A program made the translations under genes and the position numbers. The notes beneath the pieces were generated by a model, which did not search any database, had not been told where the DNA came from, and was given only the letters and a program-made list of their open reading frames with translations. This document shows positions 1 through 8,205 of a stretch of 64,000 bases of DNA, in pieces (position 1 is the stretch's first letter; every line of letters starts with the position of its first letter). The stretch is from Deltaproteobacteria bacterium (GTDB taxonomy: Bacteria; Myxococcota; Kuafuiibacteriia; Kuafuiibacteriales; Kuafuiibacteriaceae): the NCBI GenBank assembly GCA_020632995.1, contig JACKEN010000007.1, positions 1 through 64,000 on the forward strand, in the 5' to 3' direction.

Positions 1-1
1 G

Positions 2-655
2 TTCTGGACGGTCTCGAGCCACGGCGCGCAGGGCTACGACTGCGACGACTGCCACACGTACCATGGCTCCACCGGCGGGCCGCTGTTCCTGGACGCCGCC
101 TCGCAGACCTGCATGGCGTCGGGCTGTCACAACAACCTGAGCACCGTGTTCAACCAGGTGTCGGGCGGGCCGATCTCGCACCACCGCATCGAGGGCGGCA
201 CCGGGATCTCGCTCGCCTGCGTGAACTGCCACAACCCGCACCTGTCGCAGGCGCACCCGAACGCGGCGATCAACCCGGACAACAAGTGGCAGATCTACGC
301 GCTGCCGGACACCGCGCGGACGAGCAAGACGCAGAGCTACAACAACTTCTGCCTCTCCTGTCACGACGGCACCCCGCCGTCGGGGGTCACCGGGGCGCTG
401 AACATCGCCACCGAGCGGAACGGCGGCACGATCGTGACCCTGTTCAAGAAGGGTGGCGACGCCCTCCACAAGGAGGCCCACAAGGGCTACTCCTGCTTCA
501 ACTGCCACGACGAGCACGGCTCGTCCGGCACCACCGGGATCAACCGGGGTCGCCTGTTGTTGAACTACATGCGGGTGAACAACTTCAACAACGGCTACTC
601 CGGCAAGGGGAGTTGCAGCACCCCGACCACCCCGGGCGGGTTCCGCTGCCACTGA
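2..655 (+). CDS. Multihaem c-type cytochrome, C-terminal part (5' truncated by window edge)
   Basis: The reading frame is already open at base 2 and ends with TGA at 653-655, so only the last 217 residues are present. It carries haem c attachment motifs CDDCH, CVNCH, CLSCH and CFNCH, a spaced CMASGCH, and ends in RCH. This pattern is typical of doubled-CXXCH or cytochrome c3-like multihaem proteins that are exported and act in periplasmic or outer-surface electron transfer. The many extra histidines could be distal haem ligands. The N-terminus and any signal peptide lie outside the window, so the total haem number and the location are unknown. The identity as a multihaem cytochrome is seen directly; its partner is not known. 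Confidence 0.85.
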   Translation, partial: FWTVSSHGAQGYDCDDCHTYHGSTGGPLFLDAASQTCMASGCHNNLSTVFNQVSGGPISHHRIEGGTGISLACVNCHNPHLSQAHPNAAINPDNKWQIYALPDTARTSKTQSYNNFCLSCHDGTPPSGVTGALNIATERNGGTIVTLFKKGGDALHKEAHKGYSCFNCHDEHGSSGTTGINRGRLLLNYMRVNNFNNGYSGKGSCSTPTTPGGFRCH

Positions 656-708
656 CGGTCGCCCCGGGGCGGTAGGCCGCGCCTGCCGCCCCGTGGTAGA
701 CAGGCCCG

Positions 709-1644
709 GTGTCGAGAAAGCGCACCGCGGAGGTCCTGGCCGCCGTCATGCAGGCCTTCCTCGAGGAGGGCACCTGGAAGCAGGCCGACCTGGCTCGTCG
801 GGCGAGCACCAGCACCGAGGTCATCCGCAAGACCCTCGAGGAGCTCCGCGCCTCGGGCTGGCCCCTGGAGCGCGACGAGGAGCCGCCTCAGGTGTACTGG
901 TCGATGCCGCCCGGGTGGCTCCCGAACGGCATCGTGCTCCCCAAGGACGAGGTGGGCGCCCTCCTCCGCCTCCTCGCCCGGATGCCGGGCGATGACGAGC
1001 GCGACCGCATCGTGGCCTTCCTGACCAAGGCCGCGCCCCGGGTCGCGCAACCCGACTTGACGGCGTGGATGACGCCCCGGGTCCGGCCCCAGCAGATGCA
1101 GTTCCTCCAGCAGGTCGAGGACAGCATCCGCGACCGCCAGGCGCTCCAGGTGCGCTACCTCTCCTCCAGCCGCGGCACCCTCGAGAGCCGCGGCATCTCG
1201 GTCCAGCGCATCACCTCGGGCCCGCCGATCCGGCTCTGCGGCCACTGCCACCGGGACGACCGACTGAAGTGGTTCCGCCTCGACAACGTGGTCGAGGTCG
1301 AGGGCCCGTGGAGCGGCCCCTGGGTCGAGGTCCCCGAGGCCGAGATCAACGCCTTCGTGGCCAGCACGGTGAACGGCTTCTTCTCGGAGTCCGACGCCGA
1401 CACCTCCACCTTCTTCGTCCGGCTCCCCGAGGCCCGCTGGGTGCAACACAACCTGCCGCGCCCGATGAGCGCGGAGTCGGTCGAGGGCGGCATCCGCGTC
1501 CACGTCGAGCGCGCGTCCCTGCAGCAGGTGGCCCGCTACGTGGTGAGCCTGGGCGCCGCCGCGCGCCCCGAGTCCGAGAGCCTGCGCGAGGCGGTCCGCG
1601 CCCTGGCCGAGGGCGTCCTCGCCAGTGTGCGCCAGGACACCTGA
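709..1644 (+). CDS. WYL-domain transcriptional regulator
   Basis: A 311-residue protein starting at GTG 709. Residues about 5-60 look like a winged helix-turn-helix (TWKQADLARRAS followed by a recognition-helix-like stretch). The middle, about 145-205, has the WYL core pattern: RYLSSSRG, a central arginine-rich strand, then LCGHCHRDDRLKWFRLDNV, where a ligand-sensing WYL domain normally carries its conserved strand and RxFRLDRI end. The remainder resembles the WCX extension. WYL proteins are usually ligand-responsive transcription factors and are often found near CRISPR-Cas and other defence loci. Here a type I-G cas operon begins 2 kb downstream with two genes in between, so control of cas genes is possible but unproven. 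A 41-bp element overlaps its stop codon. Confidence 0.8.
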   Translation: MSRKRTAEVLAAVMQAFLEEGTWKQADLARRASTSTEVIRKTLEELRASGWPLERDEEPPQVYWSMPPGWLPNGIVLPKDEVGALLRLLARMPGDDERDRIVAFLTKAAPRVAQPDLTAWMTPRVRPQQMQFLQQVEDSIRDRQALQVRYLSSSRGTLESRGISVQRITSGPPIRLCGHCHRDDRLKWFRLDNVVEVEGPWSGPWVEVPEAEINAFVASTVNGFFSESDADTSTFFVRLPEARWVQHNLPRPMSAESVEGGIRVHVERASLQQVARYVVSLGAAARPESESLREAVRALAEGVLASVRQDT

Positions 1645-1680
1645 ACACCGATCAAGTCACGACAGACGACTCCAGTCGAA
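1640..1680 (+). repeat. 41-bp element, copy 1 (operator-like or degenerate CRISPR-repeat-like)
   Basis: This stretch overlaps the stop of the WYL gene and lies 34 bp before the next start codon. It matches 3477-3517 at 31 of 41 positions. CCTGAACA is identical, four bases differ completely, and then 23 of 29 bases match from TCAAGTCACGA to the final GAA. The right part contains the inverted repeat CGACT-CC-AGTCG. The dyad AGTC-9 nt-GACT is kept in both copies. The function is unknown. It could be a regulator binding site or a decayed CRISPR repeat. Confidence 0.55.
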
Positions 1681-1714
1681 GCCTCCTCGGATGCCCGTTA
1701 CATGGGTATGCAGG

Positions 1715-2407
1715 ATGAACCTCGACGAGCCGGCCGCCGCCCCCCGCACCATCTCCACCCCGCTCTCTGCCCGCTACGGCGAAGACTGGGTCGTCTTCGA
1801 GCATCAGGCGGGCCCCCAGCTCCCGCTCGCCCACGCCGCCCCCCTCGCCGAGCGCGTCCGCCGCGCCTTGAGCGCCCACGCCCGCGCCGCGCTGGACCCC
1901 GAGGGGGTGCTCGTCGTCCCCCTCCCCGAGCGCCCCGACCCCGCCGCCCCGGTGGCCGGGGTCGCGGTGATCTTCGCCCGCGCCCTCCCGTCCCGAGCGC
2001 GCCAGGCCGCGATGGACGCCATCCTCCGCTGGGAGGCCACCCGCCGGCTCGGCCTGCGGCGGGGCGAGCCGCCGGCCATGGGGGTGGTGGTCAACGGAGC
2101 GGAGGTGAGGCTGAAGCGGGTGGCGTACGGGGTGCCAAGGCAGGCCTGCCTGCACTCCTGGACCTGGTGTCGGCCCTCCACGATGTGGGGCGCGCGGCTG
2201 GAGGCGTCGAACGTGGGCGGCGAGGTGGGGTTGAAGGAGCGGATCCTGCGGGGCAGCTTCGAGGACGGGCAGCGCCCGCAGGCCCGCTTGACCGCGTTCA
2301 GGAGACCGGGCGCGCCGGTGATGCTGGAGATCGGGCTCGAGGTGCGGGTGCCGGTGCGAGGCCCGCTGGTGCTGGTGGAGGGGCTGCGGCTGCTGGAGCC
2401 GGCGTGA
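1715..2407 (+). CDS. Unknown protein with faint resemblance to the Csb2 C-terminus
   Basis: A 230-residue soluble protein that I do not recognise. ATG 1715 is chosen because the frame upstream of it runs through the 41-bp element. There is no signal peptide or membrane segment. The last 80 residues contain RPSTMW and, about 57 residues later, RGPLVLVEGLRL near the very end. In the csb2 product of this window (8202-10385) the C-terminus has RPSTTW and, about 65 residues later, AGPIVLGRTLHL. This is a visual resemblance only, and the glycine-rich end of Csb2 is absent here. The gene lies between two related 41-bp elements. It may be unrelated to CRISPR. Confidence is high that it is a gene and low for any function. 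Confidence 0.55.
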   Translation: MNLDEPAAAPRTISTPLSARYGEDWVVFEHQAGPQLPLAHAAPLAERVRRALSAHARAALDPEGVLVVPLPERPDPAAPVAGVAVIFARALPSRARQAAMDAILRWEATRRLGLRRGEPPAMGVVVNGAEVRLKRVAYGVPRQACLHSWTWCRPSTMWGARLEASNVGGEVGLKERILRGSFEDGQRPQARLTAFRRPGAPVMLEIGLEVRVPVRGPLVLVEGLRLLEPA

Positions 2408-2465
2408 GCGCCGCCCTCGCGCGGCCTGGACGCCTGCCATCCGGCGCTGCTAGACCTGCACCGTC

Positions 2466-3434
2466 ATGGGTTTGTGGGACGCAACCCTCGACCGGTCGGT
2501 GGTCTTCTCCTTCGACGCTACCGGCTTTCGCCGCCACGCCCGGCGCTTCGACGAGGCCGCCCTCGCCCCGAGCCTCGAGGGGCGGGTGGTGTTGGTCACC
2601 GGGGCCAACGCGGGCATCGGGCGGGCCGCCGCGGGCGAGCTGGCCCGCCGGGGGGCCACCGTCTACCTGCTCTGCCGCAGCATCGAGCGCGGTCGAGAGG
2701 CGCAGGATGAACTGCGTGCGTTGGTGGGGCACGGTCGGGTTCGGGCGCTCCAGCTGGACGTGAGCGACCTGAGTGCGGTGCGGGCCCTCCCCGACCAGCT
2801 CCCCGAGGCGCGGGTGGACGTCCTCGTCCACAACGCGGGGGTGCTCCCGCCTGCCCGCCGCGAGTCTCCCCAGGGGTACGAGGAGACCTGGGCCACCCAC
2901 ATCCTCGGGCCGCTCGCTCTCACCGCCGGACTGCGGCCCAAGTTGCACGCCGCGCCCGAGGGTCGGGTGATCTTCGTGTCCTCGGGCGGGATGTACACCC
3001 AGCGCCTCGACCTCACCGACCTGGAGTGGCGGGAGCGCCCCTACGATGGGGTCACCGCCTACGCCCAGACCAAGCGCATGCAGGTCGAGTTGACGGCCCT
3101 GCTCGCCGAGCGCCTCGCCCACACCTCGGTGACCGTCCACGCCATGCACCCGGGCTGGGCCGACACCCGCTCGGTGCGGGAGTCGCTCCCCCGCTTCCAC
3201 AAGCTCACGCGGCGGATCCTGCGGACGGCCGAGGAGGGCGCGGACACGGTCGTGTTCTTGAGCGCGGCGCGCGCGCTGGCGCCGAGGAGCGGCGGGTTCT
3301 GGTTCGACCGATGCCCCGCCCCTGCGCACCTGATGGCGCGGACGAGGGCGCGGCCGGGGGACGCCGAGGCGCTTTGGCAGCGGGCGCTGGGGGATGCGGG
3401 GGTGTCGGGGGAGGCGTTCGGAACGGGGCGGTAG
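2466..3434 (+). CDS. Short-chain dehydrogenase/reductase
   Basis: A 322-residue SDR. After an N-terminal extension of about 35 residues, the NAD(P)-binding motif TGANAGIG appears at about 44-51, followed by the structural HNAG and the catalytic SSGG...YAQTK, giving a Ser-Tyr-Lys set. MHPGWADT after the active site is the usual PGW/T cofactor loop. The N-terminal extension and overall organisation resemble DHRS12-like oxidoreductases of unknown substrate. It follows the unknown gene by 58 bp on the same strand and precedes the cas operon. It probably acts in the cytoplasm on a lipid or carbonyl substrate, but the sequence does not define which. Confidence 0.85.
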   Translation: MGLWDATLDRSVVFSFDATGFRRHARRFDEAALAPSLEGRVVLVTGANAGIGRAAAGELARRGATVYLLCRSIERGREAQDELRALVGHGRVRALQLDVSDLSAVRALPDQLPEARVDVLVHNAGVLPPARRESPQGYEETWATHILGPLALTAGLRPKLHAAPEGRVIFVSSGGMYTQRLDLTDLEWRERPYDGVTAYAQTKRMQVELTALLAERLAHTSVTVHAMHPGWADTRSVRESLPRFHKLTRRILRTAEEGADTVVFLSAARALAPRSGGFWFDRCPAPAHLMARTRARPGDAEALWQRALGDAGVSGEAFGTGR

Positions 3435-3476
3435 GTTATGACCGCTTCGTTGACCGACATGTGGGCTCGGTCGGGG

Positions 3477-3517
3477 CCTGAACAGACTTCAAGTCACGAT
3501 AAGTGACTGCAGTTGAA
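3477..3517 (+). repeat. 41-bp element, copy 2, upstream of cas3
   Basis: This copy pairs with the element at 1640-1680 (31/41 identical). It contains the hyphenated inverted repeat AGTCAC-GATAA-GTGACT (3492-3508), enclosed by TTCAA and TTGAA. It lies 88 bp before the first possible cas3 start and about 145 bp before the preferred one. The stem-loop and the GAA-type 3' end would fit either a CRISPR-repeat-like sequence or an operator. Confidence 0.55.
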
Positions 3518-3566
3518 TGTCACCCGGGCTCGCGCCAAATCTATCCCGACATGCTGAGGCTTGTGA

Positions 3567-3578
3567 GGGATTAATCCC
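3567..3578. promoter_or_regulatory. 12-bp perfect palindrome in the cas3 upstream region
   Basis: GGGATTAATCCC reads identically on both strands and lies in the 228-bp gap before cas3. It is a plausible dimer-binding site for a regulator of the cas operon. No regulator can be named from the sequence. Confidence 0.35.
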
Positions 3579-3662
3579 CGGCCAAGGCGGGAGGCTATTT
3601 CAAGAATGTCCACCGCCCTGCCCCCCTGGACTAGAATCCAGTCACGGCATACTTCATCCGCC

Positions 3663-6266
3663 ATGCCTGGCGACCCCAAGAGCCTCCTCGCTGATGCCCT
3701 CGGCCTCGCCACCGGCGCGGATCCCTTTCCATGGCAGGTGAGCTTGCTCAAGCGCCTGAGCAACGGTGATCTCCCAAGCAGCCTCGACATCCCTACCGGC
3801 CTCGGGAAGACCTCCGTCATCGGCATCTGGCTGGCCGCAAGGATCCTGTCTCCCAGCTCTCAAATCCCACGCCGGCTCGCCTACGTCGTGGATCGCCGAG
3901 CGGTGGTGGACCAAGCAACCACCGAGGCAGAGCGCATCGCGCATTGGCTCGACGCCAACCCTGGTCACCGGGAAGCCCTTGGTCTCGGGCAGGCCGGCCT
4001 CCCGATCTCAACGCTGCGTGGCCAGTTCGCCGACAACCGGCGCTGGCTCGAGAACCCTTCGCTGCCCGCGGTCGTCGTTGGCACGGTCGACATGGTGGGC
4101 TCGCGGCTCCTCTTCGAGGGGTATGGTGTGTCGAGGAAGTCCCGCCCGATGCATGCGGGTCTGCTGGGCCACGATACCCTCTTCGTCCTCGACGAGGCGC
4201 ACCTGGTCCCGCCGTTTGCGCACCTCCTCCGTGAGGCCACAACCGAGTCCGTGGAGCTCGGCCTCGCGGGAAGGGACGCTCCGCTGTCGTTGCCGCGATC
4301 GCGGCTGATGGCGCTCTCCGCGACCGTTCGAGGCGCCAGCGACGACGGTGCTGTCCACCGGTTGAGCCCCGAGGACATCCAGCACGAGGTAGTGCGGCAG
4401 CGGATCCATGCGTCCAAGCGGCTCACCGTCGAGGAGCTGGCGGAACGCAAGGCGCTCCCGGGGGCCCTAGCCAAAGCCGCATGGCAGCTTGCCGAACACG
4501 CCAGCAAGCCGAGTCGCATCCTGGTGTTCGCAACGTCGCGCGACGACGCCGAGAAGTGCAAGCAGGAGCTCGAGCGACGCGGCGCACGAGCAGACCTATT
4601 CGTGGGAGGACGACGCGCGTACGAGCGCCGAGCCGCAGCGGACCGCCTGGAGGGCCTTGGGTTCCTGGCTGGAAAAGCGAACCCACAGGAAGGCCACACC
4701 TTCCTGTGCGCGACATCAGCTGCGGAGGTCGGGGTGGACCTCGACGCGGACCACATGGCCTGCGATCTGGTGGCGTTCGAACGTATGGTCCAGCGGCTTG
4801 GTCGCGTGAACCGGCGGGGGACCGGCGCGGCGGAGGTGGTGGTGCTCTCGGTGCTCGAGAAGACGACAGACCTCGAAGCATCCGCCCTCGCTGTGTTGGG
4901 TCGACTCAGGCGTCATCCAAACGGCGGCTTGGACGCGAGTCCCGACAGCCTCGTCGCGCTACAGACTGCCGGCCGGGTGGAGCCCGCGCTGAATGAACTC
5001 ATCGCGCGGGCCACGACTCCGGCTCCACTCCGACCGGCATTGGAGCGGCCGCTCCTGGATGCCTGGGCCATGACCTCGCTCTGGGACCACACAGGACGGC
5101 CCGAGGTTGCGCCGTGGCTCAGAGGCTGGGTCGACGAGGAGCCACAGACCACGGTCGTCTGGCGACGACGCCTCCCGCCGGAGGGTGACCGGGCCGCCCT
5201 CCAGACCCTCTTCGAGGCCGCCCCGCCTCACCTCCTGGAGAAGTTGGAGACGGAGACACGGCGCGTGACCGACTTGCTCGCAATCCGAGCCAAGGCCCAG
5301 GACTTCGAGGGCCTGGCTGCTGTGGTTCTGGGGAGCAGCCTCGAGGTGGAAGAGGCCTTCACCGTCCGCGCGCTGCGAAACGCCAAGCACCTCGACCGCA
5401 AGCTCAGCGGTCGTGTCCTGGTCCTGCATGCCGATCTCGGCGGGCTCTCGCCGGATGGCTTGCTCGACCCGAAGGAAGGCAGTCCAGCCTCGACGCCAGA
5501 GGATACGGGCCGCTTCGAGGCCGAAGGTGCCGAACCCGACGTGCCGTTCCGGGTTCGTCGGTGTGTCACCGAAGGGCTGGACGCCGAGCCACCCATGCCA
5601 GAGGGCGCCTGGAGGCGCAGGCTGGAGCTACCCGTATCGTTTCGTGCGTCGGGCGAGCCGGACCAGTGGTTGGTCGTCGAGCGATGGCTGGGCGCCGCGG
5701 AGACGGAAGAGGACCGCTCCACCGCGAGCCGGCCACAGCGCCTGGACGAGCACCAGGAGGATGTAGAGTCTCGCGCGCGGAGGATCGGGTCTGGGCTGGC
5801 ACTCCCCGAGGACTACCGAGAGCTGCTCGCGCTGGCGGGTAGGCTCCACGACGAGGGCAAGCGGGCCCGACGGTGGCAGCGAGCCTTCGCAGCCCCTGCA
5901 AACGGGCCATGGGCCAAGACTCGAGGCCCGGTAAACACGCACATGCTCGATGGGTATCGCCACGAGCTTGGCTCCATACACCTCATCGCTCATGATCAAC
6001 GGGTCACAGCCCTGGCCGATGATCAGCGCGACCTGCTGCTACACCTCATCGTGTCACACCACGGCTTCGCCAGGCCGGTCATCTCCCAGACGGGCTTCGA
6101 TGACCTGCCCCCAACCGCGGTGACGTCGCTCGCTCGGGAGGTGGCGCTACGCTACCTCCGGCTGCAGGAGCGTTGGGGACCGTGGGGTCTCGCATGGTGG
6201 GAGGCACTGCTCCGGGCGGCAGACCAGTGGGCGTCGCGCGACAACGATGAAGGAGGCTCGCGGTGA
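3663..6266 (+). CDS. cas3: CRISPR-associated helicase-nuclease Cas3, type I-G (helicase first, HD domain C-terminal)
   Basis: A 867-residue protein. Start 3663 is preferred over ATG 3606 because the product then begins with the short leader and ATG-x-P-F-P-W-Q pattern of this Cas3 group. SF2 helicase motifs are complete: PTGLGKT (about 44-50), DEAH in LDEAHL, LSAT and QRLGRVNRRG. The HD nuclease lies at the C-terminus, with LHDEGK, HMLDGYRHE and IVSHHGF. The order helicase then HD is the reverse of ordinary Cas3 and is characteristic of subtype I-G (old I-U). Cas3 is recruited by Cascade to unwind and cut target DNA. The stop overlaps the start of csb3 by 4 nt (GTGA), indicating translational coupling. 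Confidence 0.93.
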   Translation: MPGDPKSLLADALGLATGADPFPWQVSLLKRLSNGDLPSSLDIPTGLGKTSVIGIWLAARILSPSSQIPRRLAYVVDRRAVVDQATTEAERIAHWLDANPGHREALGLGQAGLPISTLRGQFADNRRWLENPSLPAVVVGTVDMVGSRLLFEGYGVSRKSRPMHAGLLGHDTLFVLDEAHLVPPFAHLLREATTESVELGLAGRDAPLSLPRSRLMALSATVRGASDDGAVHRLSPEDIQHEVVRQRIHASKRLTVEELAERKALPGALAKAAWQLAEHASKPSRILVFATSRDDAEKCKQELERRGARADLFVGGRRAYERRAAADRLEGLGFLAGKANPQEGHTFLCATSAAEVGVDLDADHMACDLVAFERMVQRLGRVNRRGTGAAEVVVLSVLEKTTDLEASALAVLGRLRRHPNGGLDASPDSLVALQTAGRVEPALNELIARATTPAPLRPALERPLLDAWAMTSLWDHTGRPEVAPWLRGWVDEEPQTTVVWRRRLPPEGDRAALQTLFEAAPPHLLEKLETETRRVTDLLAIRAKAQDFEGLAAVVLGSSLEVEEAFTVRALRNAKHLDRKLSGRVLVLHADLGGLSPDGLLDPKEGSPASTPEDTGRFEAEGAEPDVPFRVRRCVTEGLDAEPPMPEGAWRRRLELPVSFRASGEPDQWLVVERWLGAAETEEDRSTASRPQRLDEHQEDVESRARRIGSGLALPEDYRELLALAGRLHDEGKRARRWQRAFAAPANGPWAKTRGPVNTHMLDGYRHELGSIHLIAHDQRVTALADDQRDLLLHLIVSHHGFARPVISQTGFDDLPPTAVTSLAREVALRYLRLQERWGPWGLAWWEALLRAADQWASRDNDEGGSR
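6250..6256 (+). promoter_or_regulatory. Strong Shine-Dalgarno for csb3
   Basis: AAGGAGG lies six bases before the GTG at 6263 and inside the end of cas3. It fixes the csb3 start at the GTGA overlap. Confidence 0.7.
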
Positions 6267-7129
6267 AGCGTGCATCGGTACCGGTGGATCTGTTCAACCC
6301 GGGCCAGGTGTTTGCCTGCTTCGGGCTCGCAGAGGCTGCGGCCCAGCTGCTTGGTGAGGCGCGTGGTGCGTTCGATTGGAGCGACGCCGGAGGACAGGCC
6401 TGGTTTCACGTGCTGGCGCCTGACAAAGACCCCCTGGCCCATGTCCTGGACTTCCTGACGCAGGCCACAGTCGAAGTGTACACCTGTGACAAGGAACTCG
6501 TTGCTGAACAAGAAATCCAGACGCGATTCCGTCGAGACGAGACGTTTCCCATTGCCCGGCCCAACAGCCCAGCGACACTCCCGGCAGTCGCATCTCTCGA
6601 TGGTCGCGAGCTCTGGTTTCAGTACTGGGGCGACTCAACACACAGAGACAACTTCAAGCTCTGGGCCGGCATGGCGGGCATGTCGGGCGCGAAGCTGCTG
6701 CGGAACGCGCTGGACCTCATCAGCACACCGCGCCCGACCACGCACGACCCGTTCAATCAGCCGAGCAACCAATCGGGCAGCTTCAACCTCGACTGGCGTC
6801 GAACCTATGTCCCGATCGATGCCGGATTCTCGCCGAATGCACACAAGTCGGGGATGACCACCCGCGGCTATCCGCTCGTAGAGATCTTGGGCGCCTACGG
6901 CCTCGCCCATGCCCGGCCCCGCCGTCATCAGAGCAAACTCGACTACAGCTACGGCGTCATCTGCTCGCCTGACGGCGACCTGCTCCCCCTCCCGCTCCTC
7001 CGGGCTGCGTTGGGTGTAGCGCCAGCGCTTCCATTTCCGCAACGCCACTTTCGAATCACCCTGGACTGGCCTGGCAAGGAAAACCAGGCCCGCTGCATCA
7101 CTTCCGTAGCTGAGGAGACCATCCGATGA
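6263..7129 (+). CDS. csb3: Type I-G Cascade subunit Csb3 (Cas8u2)
   Basis: A 288-residue protein starting at GTG 6263, backed by a strong Shine-Dalgarno. The N-terminus FNPGQVFACFGLAEAA is the hallmark of the Csb3/Cas8u2 family, the small 'large-subunit' equivalent of subtype I-G Cascade, thought to take part in PAM recognition. It lies between cas3 and csb1 and overlaps both by 4 nt, as in the Geobacter-type locus (cas3-csb3-csb1-csb2). The family is divergent, so the assignment rests on the N-terminal motif, the size and the gene order together. Confidence 0.85.
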   Translation: MKRASVPVDLFNPGQVFACFGLAEAAAQLLGEARGAFDWSDAGGQAWFHVLAPDKDPLAHVLDFLTQATVEVYTCDKELVAEQEIQTRFRRDETFPIARPNSPATLPAVASLDGRELWFQYWGDSTHRDNFKLWAGMAGMSGAKLLRNALDLISTPRPTTHDPFNQPSNQSGSFNLDWRRTYVPIDAGFSPNAHKSGMTTRGYPLVEILGAYGLAHARPRRHQSKLDYSYGVICSPDGDLLPLPLLRAALGVAPALPFPQRHFRITLDWPGKENQARCITSVAEETIR

Positions 7130-8205
7130 CCACCAACCCGACCCCCGATGACCTTGACAAGTGGGCGTGCGATCACGGCGGCCCCGTCGCCCTCCACCTC
7201 GAGCAGCACCTTGTGCCGGTTGAAGGCAAGGAGGGGGTGTTCTTCCCTCCGACCTATGCAGACGTGGGCTACAACGTCGACACCCTGTCCGACGGCACCA
7301 AGGTCGCGCTCGTGGACAGCGTGGGGGCGCAGGCCAACCGAATGGAACCCCTGTTCAAGGAGGATGCGTACCGTCATCTGGTTCCACAAGTCGCCATCAC
7401 CTACAAGCGTCCGGACGCACCGAGTCCCGGCACCCTCTCACTCCTCGACGCTGGACACCGCCTGGGAGATGCAGTGGTGCGCTCCACCGAACTCGCCCAG
7501 GAGGCCCGCGCTGCGTTTCGTAGCCTCCTCGACGGTGCGGATGCCACCGCCATTGCCAAGCTCAACCCAACCGCCCTGGTCTTCGGAGCGTGGGACTCGC
7601 GCGACACACAGGCCAAGCTCCCGCGGCTCGTTCAATCGACCATTCGCGCCTGGGACGTCAGCGCCCTGACGCGATCCGCCCAGTTCAAGCCTGCGCTGGA
7701 CTATGCGGCGCTCGAGGTCTTCTCGGAAGAGGAGAAGCAGAAGGCCGAGGGCAAGAAGGGCACGCCGCTGGCAGAACGCGGCTTCGTCGACGTCCCCGCA
7801 ACGGGGTCCCACGGTGGCATGGTGGCCCGAGGTCCCATCCGGCGCGATGTCACCATCAACCTCGTCGCGCTGCGCCGTCTGGAGGGCGCGGACGGCCTCC
7901 GCGAGTACGTCTTGGGCCTGTGTCTCGTGGCGGCGACCGCACCGCTGGATGGCTTCCTTCGTCAGGGTTGCTTGCTCGTACCTGACCACCCGCAGCCGAC
8001 GGGCTGGGTCAGCGTCGAGCGGACCGGCGTGCGTGTGCCGGTCGCATTGGACCACCACGCGCTCCTCGAGTACGCCACCAAGTGGGCCTCGAAGTTTGGC
8101 GTCGGCGAAGACCGCACCGTGGCCTTCGATGCGAAGTTGGCAAAGGAGGACACCAAGGCCGGAGACAACAAGAAGAGCAAGAAGAAGGAGGGCTCGACGA
8201 AGTGA
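7126..8205 (+). CDS. csb1: Type I-G Cas7 backbone subunit Csb1 (GSU0053 family)
   Basis: A 359-residue protein starting at ATG 7126 in an ATGA overlap with csb3. Diagnostic strings are VDSVGAQANRMEP near residue 70 (the family's SVxSQANRxE motif) and LVFGAWDSRD near 150, both characteristic of Csb1/GSU0053, the Cas7 homologue that polymerises along crRNA. A lysine-rich tail (KKSKKKEG) ends the protein, and it may contact nucleic acid. csb2 starts inside its stop codon (GTGA), so stoichiometry is probably set by coupled translation. Confidence 0.92.
   Translation: MTTNPTPDDLDKWACDHGGPVALHLEQHLVPVEGKEGVFFPPTYADVGYNVDTLSDGTKVALVDSVGAQANRMEPLFKEDAYRHLVPQVAITYKRPDAPSPGTLSLLDAGHRLGDAVVRSTELAQEARAAFRSLLDGADATAIAKLNPTALVFGAWDSRDTQAKLPRLVQSTIRAWDVSALTRSAQFKPALDYAALEVFSEEEKQKAEGKKGTPLAERGFVDVPATGSHGGMVARGPIRRDVTINLVALRRLEGADGLREYVLGLCLVAATAPLDGFLRQGCLLVPDHPQPTGWVSVERTGVRVPVALDHHALLEYATKWASKFGVGEDRTVAFDAKLAKEDTKAGDNKKSKKKEGSTK

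Noticed and set aside
1702..2763. Pro/Arg-rich plus-strand frame overlapping two real genes
   Set aside because: Low-complexity shadow of the genes at 1715 and 2466 in another frame.
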